From: Engraulis encrasicolus
Lineage: Eukaryota; Chordata; Actinopteri; Clupeiformes; Engraulidae
Length of the DNA: 64,000 bases
Assembly: GCF_034702125.1 (NCBI RefSeq)
Contig: NC_085868.1
Coordinates: forward strand, 24,497,276-24,561,275
Direction of reading: 5' to 3'
Positions 56,662 to 64,000 of this stretch are shown piece after piece (positions within the stretch are counted from its first letter, which is position 1; every line of letters begins with the position of its first letter). The translations under genes and the position numbers were made by a program. The notes beneath the pieces are model-generated. The model searched no databases. It saw nothing but the letters and a program-made list of their open reading frames with translations, and was not told the DNA's origin.

Positions 56662-59600
56662 CTTTCAGACTAGTGTTGGTAATACAGTCTACAGTATTAA
56701 TCAATGTATAAGTTATTGCATAGAATAACTAAACTATTTAAGATTGAATTGAAACTGAAACATTACATCAAATAGTCTTCCACATACAAGAAAAAAACAA
56801 CCTGTCGCTTTAAATGAGCAGCCTCTTGAGGAGAGCCCCTCCCCTCTCTGTCACCGTCCACAGTTGCAGTGCTCCACTACCGTTCTGAATCTCTCTCTCA
56901 AGTTTTAACCACATCTGTCGCTTGGTGTTTCAACGACTATCAAACTAATCGACTGACTGCCAACTTTAAACAACTTTGAAAACAATAATTGACATGTTTG
57001 TGCTGACAACGTGAAGTTGTCGCGTGCTGACAAAGGCAACTACACAGGTTATAACGTAACATGGCTCACTGGCGAGTACTCAATCGCAAATTACATTGTC
57101 ACTCAGGTAAACGGCGCATGGATCGGAAAATCAGATAATTGTTGATGCAGATATGGTTATGAATGGTGGAAATGAAGGGGGGAATGGCGAAAAGTTATAG
57201 ACAAGCAAAGATGCCTTCTTTTGGTGCAGTTGCAGCTGTGCAGAGCCAGCGCCTACATGCAGCGCCAGGTGTAAAGGCAAATGGTTGCGTGAGGAATTTA
57301 ATATCTCTCGATCGGTTTTTTGATCGGCATGTTTTTCCGATCACCGATCAGGCTATTTTTGGCCATTATCGGCCGGTCATGATCGGCAGCCGAGCAATCG
57401 GAGCACCTCTAGTATTCAGGGCCTCATTGAAAGAGCACAACCATTATATGAATATACTGTATAATGGCTATACGTATGATGCTTGCATGATAGTGTCTGC
57501 TAATTGTAGACTTTGTTTATTTAATTCAAGGTGTTGGTGAAAGAGGACAACCAGCAATGTGAAGTTTAATGTGTAATGTAATGTTAATATAATGTAATGT
57601 TTCTCAACGAGGGCGCTACAGCCCCCCAGGGGGCGTTGGGGAGCCCTAGGGGGGGCGTTGAGAACGTCACAGCTGAGTGGGGTGGGGCTTCGTTCCCATT
57701 GGGGTACATTAAACTATTTCATTTTTCAATAGTAAGGGGGGCTTTGGCAGGCTTTTGATGATGTCAAGGGGGCATTAGGAGGCTTATGATGATGTCAAGG
57801 GGGCGTTAATTCAAAAAAGGTCGAGAAGCACTGATATAATGTAACCTACTGCACTGTACAGGACACAGAGGTGTACAAGGTGTCTGTGAAGGAGGACAAC
57901 CAGCAATGTTAAGTTTAATGTGTAATGTAATCGAATGTTAATGTTAATATAAATATAATGTAACCTGCTGCACTGTACAGGACACAGAGGTGTACAAGGC
58001 GTCTGTGAAGGAGGACAACCAGCAATGTTAAGTTTAATGTGTAATGTAATCGAATGTTAATGTTAATATAAATATAATGTAACCTGCTGCACTGTACAGG
58101 ACACAGAGGTGTACAAGGCGTCTGTGAAGGATGACAACCAGCAATGTTAAGTTTAATGTGTAATGTAATCGAATGTTAATGTTCATATAAATATAATGTA
58201 ACCTACTGTACTGCACAGGACACAGAGGTGTACAAGGCGTCTGTGAAGGAGGACATGCTGCGCTTGCAGACGCCGCCGATACCGGATGGATTGGATGGGG
58301 ACAACCCTAGTTTAATGTATATGTAATGTTAATATAATCTAACCTACTGTACTGTTACTGTTTCAGGACACAGAGGTGTACAAGGCGTCGATGAAGGAGG
58401 ACAATCAGCAATGTTAAGTTTAATGTGTAATTTGATGTTAAATGTAATCTAGTATTGTACTGTACAGGTCATGGACGTGCTCAAGGTGTTGGTGAAAGAG
58501 GACAACCGGCAGCAATGTTAAGTTTTAATGTATAATGTAATGTTGATATAATGTAACCTACTGTACTGTTACTGTACACAGGACACGGAGGTGTACAAGG
58601 CATCGGTGAAGGAGGACATGCTGCGCTGGCAGACGACACTGAAGCACCACGGCTCTCAGGACTGGCTGATCGTGGTGGTGGAGAGCGAGGCCAAGAAGAA
58701 GAACAAGACCAACCTGCTGCCGCGCACCTCCATCATGGACAAGATACGCAACGACTTCTGCAACAAGCAGAGCGACCGGTGAGTGAAGTGGCACTCAGGT
58801 CCTGTTTACACAGAAAACACTAGGCATGGGGTAGATCCATCATGGACAAGATATGCAGCGACTTTTGCAACAAGCAGAGTGACCGGTGAGTGGCACTCTG
58901 GTCCTGTATACAGGGCTGGACTGGGGGAAAAGTAGGGCCGGGCTGGGGGAAAAGTAGGGCCGGGCTGGGGGAAAAGTAGGGCCGGGCTGGGGGAAAAGTA
59001 GGGCCGGGCTGGGGGAAAAGTAGGGCCGGGCTGGGGGAATAAGAAGTAAGGGCCGGGCTGGGGGAAAGGTAGGGCCGGGCTGGGGGAAAAGTAGGGCCGG
59101 GCTGGGGGAAAAGTAGGGCCGGGCTGGGGGAAAAGTAGGGCCGGGCTGGGGGAAAAGTAGGGCCGGGCTGGGGGAAAAGTAGGGCCGGGCTGGGGGAAAA
59201 GTAGGGCCCGGCTGGGGGAAAAGTAGTGCCCGGCTGGGGGAAAAGTAGTGCCCGGCTGGGGGAAAAGTAGTGCCCGGCTGGGGGAAAAGTAGTGCCCGGC
59301 TGGGGGAAAAGTAGGGCCCGGGCACTGCTGACTTAAAGGGGCTCATCATAATTAGCGGCGCAGAACTGACTCACATTTTTTTGTTGATATTTCTTAAATA
59401 GGGGCCCACAAGGGTGTGGGGCCCTCTGGGAAATGCCCGCTATGGCAGATAGCCAGTCCAGCCCTGCCTGTTTACACAGAAACACTAGGCAGTGGGGTGG
59501 ATTCCAATATGCGGACTCCCGTCCTCCTCGGTCTGTGCTTGTGGCCTCGCGTTTCGCTGACGCCCCGCCTCCGTGGAGAAAACGATAACGTTTCCCTGCT

Positions 59601-61924
59601 GTCAGCCTAGCCACATCAACTTGAGGGATTGTTCTTTATTCACCACCCTGTTTGCAAATGAGAAAATTACATTGGAATTGAGCTTTTGCAAAGATTTTTG
59701 AATACAATTCTATTGTTAGTGACGTCATCACGAGGCCACAAGGAGGCAAGTGAGCAAGGGAGGACGAGAGTCTGCATATTGAAATCCACCCATGGTGTAT
59801 GGCAAACTGGTGAGGTAACATTTCAGTGTCATGACATCAAGGATGAAATGACAACATTGACCTTTTAGTCACCTGTTTGCATGAAATGAAAATGCTGCAG
59901 TGTGCGCCAGGTTCTGCTGTGGTGCAGCTGCCAGCTGGATGATGTGTAGATTTCCTTCTTAACCTTGATGAGGTACACTATGTTGGGTCAGGTGCAAGAC
60001 TGCAAGTGGAGGTGCATGCAGAGTTTTTTTTTGTTTTGTTTTACTGATGACCTGATTTACGCCAGGGACACATAGCAGGCGAAACGAGCGAGGCGAAGAG
60101 AAGTGAAATTCAGTGTTCCATTCTGACAGCTCAACCGTCATCAGGTCGTCGCGGCGAATCAAATGGAACAGTTATGTTGTTGATGTGATTGGGCCGCCGC
60201 AGGCGAATTCACTCCTCATTTGCATAATATTAAACTTGGTTTAATAATTTCGCTTCCCTTCGCTTCGCTTGCTTTCGCCTCTCTCATAGGAATGAATGGC
60301 GAAGTTCGCTTTGCATGGCCAAATTCGCGTCTGTGTATCCCTACCGTAAATACTTGTAAATAATTGTCTTCATAAAAAAATGGATATCGATATGTCTATA
60401 TACGTTTTATTTCTTTGTGTTTTTTTTTAGTATGCTACATCACATAAAATTTTCGCCCTCTTATTTCGTAAAACCTGAATTGTGTGGTCAGTTCTAGCTT
60501 CTTGAATTGGATGGAACATAAAAAAACTAATCACACCTAGCTGGAATTTTAACTGCCTGCAACATGGCAGGTGGTGTGGAACGTGCTGACAACAGCTCTG
60601 ACAGCGGCAGCTGAGGTTTAGTGCCTCCCGTGTTGCACCTGTCCCTCCTCTACTGATTTCACCATCAGAGCACTTGGCATTTTTTGAATACCACCCTTTC
60701 CTCTCTGTCGCCTATAAAAAGAAATATGCATGGTTGCGTAAATATAAAATTACAAGCCAGTCATTTTTCATCCTATAGTCTCTGCTACACTACTCTAGCT
60801 TGCACATCGACATTCTTCTTTTTTTTTTTTAAACATATTTTTTGAGGCCTTCCGCCCTTTATCACAGGACAGTGGAGAATCAACAGGAAATGATTGGGAG
60901 AGAGACGGGGGAGGGCCGGGAAATGACCCCGGTCGGACTCGAACCGGGTCCCCGTGGGCATGCAAGCCCAAATGTGGGGGGCTTAGCGCGCTGCGCCACA
61001 GCAGCCCCGCACATCGACATTCTGTTCTTTGATCATTTATGCATGATGCATTAATGTTATAGGATGTTGTGGTATGATACTGTATGTTATGCCATGTCAC
61101 TCACTGGAATAAAACTGTGGTGTGCTGTGCTAGAGTTGGCACTGGAAATAGCTTAAGCCATTCTGAAACATTCTGAGTACCCACGCTGTGAAAAAACAGG
61201 CTTCACTAAGGCTCAGGATGAAACCTGGAATTGATGACATGGAGTCAACCAGGTTTCCTGCGGAGTCTAGATCCCCTGAGAGTCGAGATACACCATGATC
61301 CCTTCCTCTCACTCACGGTGAAACACCATCCTCCAAAATGTGCCAACCTTCTGTCAGTTAATACATTTTGTATGAATATTGTACTATACTTAAAAGTTAA
61401 TAAAAATCTGCACCCTGTACATTCCACAAAGAAAGCTTTGACGTACATTTCAGACAGCCAACCATATTTTGGTCAATCTTTCTTTTTTTTCGTAAATTGT
61501 GCTTAACTACAGATATTATCCATCACTTCCACTCTGTCCCTTCCTCTCTCCCTCGCTCCCTCTCTCCTTCTGTCTGTCCACCTCTCCCTCTCTCCTTCTG
61601 TCTGTCCACCTCTTCCTCTCTCCCTCTGTCTGTCTCTCTCTCTACATCTCCATCTGCTCGCCCTTCCCTCTCTCCTTCCTTCCTCCCCCTTCTCCCTCCC
61701 TCCCTCCCTCCCTCCCTTTCTGCTTCAGGTGTGTGTCCTTGGCCGACCCGCTGAAGGAGTCGTCTCGCTCCCAGGAGTCGTGGAGCTCCTTCCTGACCAA
61801 GCTGCGCACGCTGCTCCTCATGTCCTTCACTAAGAACCTGGGCCGCTTCGAGGACGACATGCGAACCATGAGGGAGAAGCGCACGGAGCCTGGATGGAGC
61901 TTCTGTGACTACTTCATGGTGCAG
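50674..61924 (+). CDS. trappc10: trappc10, TRAPP II complex subunit 10, exons 1-5 (continues right of window)
   Basis: Subunit of the TRAPP II tether/Rab guanine-nucleotide exchange complex at the Golgi, orthologue of yeast Trs130. Five GT-AG coding exons: 50674-50734, 51896-51977, 53807-53942, 58582-58778 and 61729-61924, together residues 1-224 and in frame throughout. Diagnostic stretches are IIYTMENKPIVT (exon 1), QQLPREPMEWR (exon 2), SYGRAPKMIHLEANFVQF (exon 3), NKTNLLPRTSIMDKIRNDF (exon 4) and EKRTEPGWSFCDYFMVQ (exon 5), all matching vertebrate TRAPPC10. The start MEPHEEK is chosen as the only ATG giving this frame before IIYTMENKP. Exon 6 (expected next residues EELAFVFEML in the family) is not found before 64000. 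Introns 3-5 hold exon-edge duplicates and hAT insertions. Confidence 0.96.
51740..51805 (+). mobile_element. Family B MITE, 3' fragment in trappc10 intron 1
   Basis: Only the right part is left: GGGGCCCGGGACAACTGAGC through CAGTCAGCTTCCCTG. Confidence 0.6.
51896..51977 (+). CDS. trappc10: trappc10 coding exon 2
   Basis: 82 nt, residues 21-47, CAGDQTLFAALYSALAQQ to EPMEWR, with two bases of Arg48. Donor GTGAGA. Confidence 0.93.
51978..53806 (+). other. trappc10 intron 2
   Basis: Apart from the 52541 microsatellite and short A- and C-rich runs, no repeat or exon is recognised. Confidence 0.55.
52541..52678. repeat. (TG)n plus (GCTGTR)n microsatellite
   Basis: 80 bp of TG followed by alternating GCTGTG / GCTGTA hexamers to about 52670, in trappc10 intron 2. 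Confidence 0.96.
53807..53942 (+). CDS. trappc10: trappc10 coding exon 3
   Basis: 136 nt, residues 48-93, SYGRAPKMIHLE to LHIYWTDCC. Acceptor CCCCTCAG, donor GTGAGT. Confidence 0.96.
54205..54415 (+). mobile_element. SINE family 1, head-less fragment (trappc10 intron 3)
   Basis: Only body and tail are left: CTCCTCCGTGACCCTGAGG, CCGTCCCGCTGCACTG, then a tail with TGTCACAATGG and GCTTTCACTTTC. Confidence 0.7.
54734..54770. repeat. (TTGTTC)n microsatellite
   Basis: Six copies of TTGTTC just before a family 2 SINE. Confidence 0.92.
54771..54965 (-). mobile_element. tRNA-derived SINE, family 2 (inverted), trappc10 intron 3
   Basis: GTAGCCTTCATTAGGATAGG, GAGAGAGACGGG and the reverse B box GGATTCGAACATGGG. 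Preceded by a (TTGTTC)n tract. Confidence 0.75.
55840..56065 (+). mobile_element. tRNA-derived SINE, family 4 (trappc10 intron 3)
   Basis: Head TTGTGGCATAATGATTAGGG, B box AGTTCAAATCC, then CCTTGAGCAAAGCACCTGAC and a conserved tail GCATCAGCTGAGTGTAG, a layout common in teleost SINEs. Confidence 0.8.
56163..56355 (+). mobile_element. tRNA-derived SINE, family 4 (trappc10 intron 3)
   Basis: Second copy in tandem with the 55840 element. B box GGTTTGAATCC, then CCTTGAGCTAGATGTGAC and CACGTTGCTCCAGG. The tail is truncated. Confidence 0.75.
56397..57411. mobile_element. 1,015-bp non-autonomous hAT element (trappc10 intron 3)
   Basis: Ends TAGAGGTGCTCCGATC and GATCGG...CGGAGCACCTCTA are inverted repeats with several internal CGATCACCGAT words near both termini. 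Flanked by a perfect 8-bp duplication GTATTCAG (56389-56396 and 57412-57419). Inside are a (TTA)n tract (56605-56660) and a ~70-codon open frame with no recognisable domain, possibly a remnant of an autonomous parent. Confidence 0.93.
56605..56660. repeat. (TTA)n microsatellite inside hAT element
   Basis: About 18 copies of TTA. Confidence 0.96.
57595..57833. mobile_element. 239-bp hAT MITE of the TTCTCAAC type
   Basis: Left end TAATGTTTCTCAACGAGG (decayed), right end GGTCGAGAAGCACTG; inside repeats GGGGGCGTT and TGATGATGTCAAGGGGGC. Flanked by a perfect 8-bp duplication ATATAATG (57587-57594 and 57834-57841). Confidence 0.9.
57842..58553 (+). repeat. Tandem array of trappc10 exon 4 acceptor-edge copies
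   Basis: Six units upstream of real exon 4, starting at 57842, 57961, 58080, 58199, 58340 and 58450; the first three have an exact 119-bp period. Each has TAACCTACTG...ACAG followed by a copy of the exon 4 start (DTEVYKVSVKEDN...) that meets an in-frame TAA after about 16 codons. Unit 4 extends further into exon 4 (EDMLRLQTPP) before a different junction. A seventh, older copy lies near 57530-57594, split off by the 57595 MITE. Confidence 0.92.
58582..58778 (+). CDS. trappc10: trappc10 coding exon 4
   Basis: 197 nt, residues 94-158, DTEVYKASVKEDMLRWQ to DFCNKQSD, with two bases of Arg159. Both edges of this exon have duplicated copies in the adjoining introns. Confidence 0.96.
58838..58910 (+). 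repeat. Duplicate of trappc10 exon 4 donor edge
   Basis: CCATCATGGACAAGATATGC through GTGACCGGTGAGTGGCACTC repeats the last ~47 nt of exon 4 with an intact GTGAGT donor, about 108 bp downstream. The copy resumes at 59475 after a hAT insertion (CACAGAAACACTAGGCA). Confidence 0.9.
58911..59466. mobile_element. hAT-type element carrying a 22-bp minisatellite
   Basis: Ends CAGGGCTGGACTGG and CCAGTCCAGCCCTG are perfect inverted repeats. Flanked by CCTGTATA and CCTGTTTA (8 bp, one mismatch). About 400 of its 556 bp is the minisatellite. Confidence 0.9.
58916..59318. repeat. 22-bp minisatellite, ~18 copies
   Basis: Unit CTGGGGGAAAAGTAGGGCCG plus GG. The last five or six units carry the variant AGTGCCC, showing directional spread of a variant. 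The Pro-rich minus-strand ORF is its translation. Confidence 0.95.
60056..60350. mobile_element. MITE in trappc10 intron 4
   Basis: About 295 bp with inverted ends TTTACGCCAGGGACACATAG and GTGTATCCCTACCGTAAA. Inside are clusters of GGCGAA / TTCGCC words. Confidence 0.72.
60835..61012 (-). mobile_element. tRNA-derived SINE, family 2 (inverted), trappc10 intron 4
   Basis: CCCTTTATCACAGGACAGTG, GAGAGACGGGGGAGGGCC and the reverse B box GGACTCGAACCGGG, then the tRNA-like end GCGCTGCGCCACAGCAGCC. Flanked by duplicated GCACATCGACATTCT at 60802 and 61009, a likely target-site duplication. Confidence 0.85.
61530..61727. repeat. Degenerate (CTCTCC)n tract before trappc10 exon 5
   Basis: Almost pure pyrimidine for nearly 200 bp, with a repeated CCCTCTCTCCTTCTGTCTGT unit. 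Confidence 0.9.
61729..61924 (+). CDS. trappc10: trappc10 coding exon 5
   Basis: 196 nt, residues 159-224, CVSLADPLKESSRSQ to DYFMVQ. A ~190-bp CT-rich tract precedes the acceptor; a hAT MITE starts 12 nt after the exon end. Confidence 0.96.
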
Positions 61925-61936
61925 GTGGGTACCAGC

Positions 61937-62236
61937 TAGCCTGGCTCTCACGCAGACCCTTCATGCTTCATGCATCTTCGTTAAACTTTGTGAGCTCGCA
62001 CGAGGGTCTGGAAATCTCAGACGAGCCCAAACGGTATCGGATATTTCACAGCCTGTCCAATCAGAATAGCGGGGCGGGATCGCGGGGCAGTGTATATACA
62101 AGTCAGTGGTTGAAGTAGTACGTGATTTTAAAAAAAGCCACGTGAATTCTCCAATCAGGTTCGAGCTGTTTTGAACACACTCCTTTCCAGAGCGAAGCGA
62201 TTGACAATGTTCCAGATCGCGTGACAACCAGGTTAG
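61937..62236. mobile_element. 300-bp hAT MITE inserted beside the trappc10 exon 5 donor
   Basis: Ends TAGCCTGGCTCTCACGC and GCGTGACAACCAGGTTA are inverted repeats (one extra G at the right end). Flanked by a perfect 8-bp duplication GTACCAGC (61929-61936 and 62237-62244). The insertion begins 12 nt after the exon; donor GTGGGT itself is intact. Confidence 0.92.
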
Positions 62237-62387
62237 GTACCAGCACCCAGGATGGTCAGATGGTCATTTGTTTTTTGCTGGGGAATAGCCTGGAAAATCC
62301 CATCATAATCGTGCCAATATGAAAGACAGGCATGGATTCTATCCCTCAGTGAGGGTACCAGATCTTTGGCTCCAATCAGAGAGTGGA

Positions 62388-62455
62388 GAGGCTTGGAACT
62401 GTGTCCGGATGTAGCTTTTGTGACTATATGATTGTCGAGTTGGGTCCCAGGAGGC
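62388..62455 (+). repeat. Decayed copy of trappc10 exon 5 donor edge
   Basis: TCCGGATGTAGCTTTTGTGACTATATG... keeps the pattern of exon 5 GGATGGAGCTTCTGTGACTA and reads GCSFCDYMIVE beside the real GWSFCDYFMVQ, followed by TTGGGTCCCAGG where the true intron has GTGGGTACCAGC. The donor GT has become TT. Confidence 0.8.
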
Positions 62456-62789
62456 AAAGTTGTGTGTGTGTGTGTGTGTGTGTCTGTGTGTGTGTTTGGT
62501 TGTCAGTCAGCCCCTTTGGCCTCTGGGGGATGACGACGTGGGCAGAAATCCTCATGATGACGAGGGTCGAGAGAGGGTGGTGGGCCCTCGTGCAGTGGGT
62601 ATGACTTACTAAGGGTTATTTGTCATCCACCATGACGGGCAGCATTTCTTCTGGTCAGTTAATGATGAGGAATGATTAACTGCACTTCCTTGGTGTGTCA
62701 GCTCCCATCATGGTGAGGGAGGGTGTATGGTGGGGGTATGACGTGTGGGAGTATGGAGAAGGGTTACTGGGAAACTGACAGGGGGAGGA

Positions 62790-62932
62790 CAAAGCGGTCA
62801 GTTGTCACAGGCCCAGGGAAGGGGTGCCGACCCGGGTCCCCTTTACATTGTTTATTTTGAGAGGAGGGATTGTTTGGGGGCAGTTTCAGATGTCTTGGTC
62901 CTGCTGCCCCGCAAAAAACTGTCAGCGACCAC
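62790..62932 (-). mobile_element. Family B MITE, inverted copy in trappc10 intron 5
   Basis: Reverse-oriented; contains AGTTGTCACAGGCCCAGG and ends GCCCCGCAAAAAACTGTCAG. No target duplication recognised. Confidence 0.6.
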
Positions 62933-64000
62933 TAGTCTGCTCCTCCGCCATGATGAGTCAGCATTTTCTTCTGGTGGGCCAATGATGGGAATGGGATGGG
63001 CAGAAGCAAGGTACCTGTAATGTTGAACTGAGCTCAACTGTACTGATAAGATGAGGCTCGTGAGCAAACCCACAAGGTCAGTGGACTCCAGAGAGGCCCC
63101 CCCTTGATGTAGCGACAGGACAAGAGGTTTCTATAGCCATAGGAGCGTGAGTGTCGTTACCATATGTGGGTCAGCGAAAGAAGAAAGGAGCGAAAGTGAG
63201 GAAGATGATGTGGAAAGAGGGCAATGAGGAGAGGGAGAGAGAGGTTTATTGACGTGTCTGTGTTTGTCTAGGCCAGGGGGAAGAAGGTGAATGTGATTGA
63301 AAGAGATGAGGCGTTGTGCTTCTAGGTCATGGTTTGGGGCAACTTGTGAGCATTCTCAGACACTCTGCAGTTGGCAGTACAGTACTACTGTATGTAGGTT
63401 AGGGGAAGAATGAGTTTTTTTTCTTGGTCAGTTATTTTATAGAAATATTTTATGAAGCAAGTTCAGTCAATAGAGGATGCAAGTTGCCAGTTTTCCTTAA
63501 GCTACCTTCTTTACAAGATCAATAAATACTGTCACGATTCCATCTTTTGATGCCATTAGTTCATGGGGCGAAAAGCCATTATAGACCTGAGATTTTTGAT
63601 TCAGGATTCGGGTGAAATTAAGTCCTCAGCTTAAGCATGTGCTCATCATTACTGTTAAGGCAGCTTTTTTTTTTTTTTTTTAAAAGAAAAAAAAACCTGT
63701 AAAAAACTAATTAATTTTCATCTAAAACATTTGAACTTGCCATCCTTTTTTCTTTCGCCCAACCAAAATGATTTGCTGTGGGAGCGCAAGGGATTCCATG
63801 TTGAAGTGAAGTCAAGGCCTCACATGCAGCATTTGGATAACAATCTCACTGTTAGCAGCACAAACAAAGCTGACCGCGGCAGAACAGATGAAGGTCAAGA
63901 GGTCGCAGCATGACTCGGGTCATACTGCTAGCATTGGGCCTCTGAACACTGTAAATAAAGCACTGTTAGCAATGTGCCTCTAAATACTGAGTAAAGCTTT

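Larger units (their letters stand above)
59475..61728 (+). other. trappc10 intron 4, remaining part
   Basis: Holds the 60056 MITE, a family 2 SINE (60835-61012) and a CT-rich tract (61530-61725) that merges with the exon 5 polypyrimidine tract. Otherwise unique AT-rich DNA. Confidence 0.6.
62245..64000 (+). other. trappc10 intron 5 (partial)
   Basis: Contains the exon 5 echo, a (TG)n patch (62462-62500), an inverted family B MITE (62790-62932) and a T run (63667-63682). No exon 6 is recognised. Confidence 0.6.

Noticed and set aside
57163..57540. 125-codon ORF as a gene
   Set aside because: It begins inside the 1,015-bp hAT element and runs past its end; no domain or splice support.
57842..58270. 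Reading the exon 4 edge copies as true extra trappc10 exons
   Set aside because: Each has an in-frame TAA within about 16 codons and no matching donor, and exon 3 joins exon 4 at 58582 in the family frame without them.
58916..59318. Regular short repeats that could suggest a CRISPR array
   Set aside because: There are no unique spacers; the units are directly tandem in a vertebrate intron.
58840..59349. 169-codon minus-strand ORF with FPQPGPTFPPARPYFSP-type repeats, looking like a Pro-rich repeat protein
   Set aside because: It is the 22-bp minisatellite read in one frame. 22 is not a multiple of 3, so the peptide repeat is 22 codons long by arithmetic, not by selection.
61499..61951. 146-codon plus ORF and 142-codon minus ORF across trappc10 exon 5
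   Set aside because: The plus ORF reads through the polypyrimidine tract into exon 5 and the minus one is its antisense shadow.

Overview
The window is genomic DNA from a vertebrate, almost certainly a teleost fish. Coding sequence is sparse and split by GT-AG introns. The rest is packed with long dinucleotide tracts, tRNA-derived SINEs, L2/Rex-like LINE fragments and short hAT-type and foldback transposons. I cannot name the species.

Three protein-coding genes can be reconstructed exon by exon. (1) The 5' end of col6a1 (collagen VI alpha-1) lies on the minus strand. Exon 1, with a signal peptide, is at 3775-3865 and exon 2, the start of the first VWA domain with its metal-binding motif, is at 1322-1451. 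The gene continues beyond the left edge. (2) A complete 12-exon tdo2 (tryptophan 2,3-dioxygenase, 413 aa) lies on the minus strand, coding from 45322 down to 39088. (3) The first five coding exons of trappc10 (TRAPP II subunit, 224 of roughly 1,250 residues) lie on the plus strand, 50674-61924, and the gene runs off the right edge. tdo2 and trappc10 are divergent, with about 5.35 kb between their start codons. COL6A1 and TRAPPC10 share human 21q22.3, so that pairing looks conserved; TDO2 is on human chromosome 4.

Layout: 1-4.1 kb, col6a1 5' end and promoter. 4.1-37.8 kb, a gene-poor spacer holding a truncated LINE reverse transcriptase (23.65-24.5 kb), a nested 3.16 kb foldback (18.56-21.72 kb), a 1.43 kb DNA transposon built of AAGTGYACTT palindromes (29.41-30.84 kb), a 63-nt near-pure G run (27.51 kb), an ~800 bp (TG)n higher-order array (34.6-35.4 kb) and many SINEs and MITEs. 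37.8-45.4 kb, tdo2. 45.4-50.5 kb, intergenic with nested transposons. 50.5-64 kb, trappc10, whose introns carry four hAT-type insertions with 8-bp target-site duplications.

The most unusual pattern is repeated tandem duplication of exon edges together with their splice sites. It occurs in tdo2 (exon 6 donor, two decayed copies) and in trappc10 (exon 4 acceptor, about seven copies; exon 4 donor, one copy; exon 5 donor, one decayed copy). Several copies keep a usable-looking AG or GT, so they are candidate cryptic or poison exons. No bacterial-type system, CRISPR array or virus-like gene was found.
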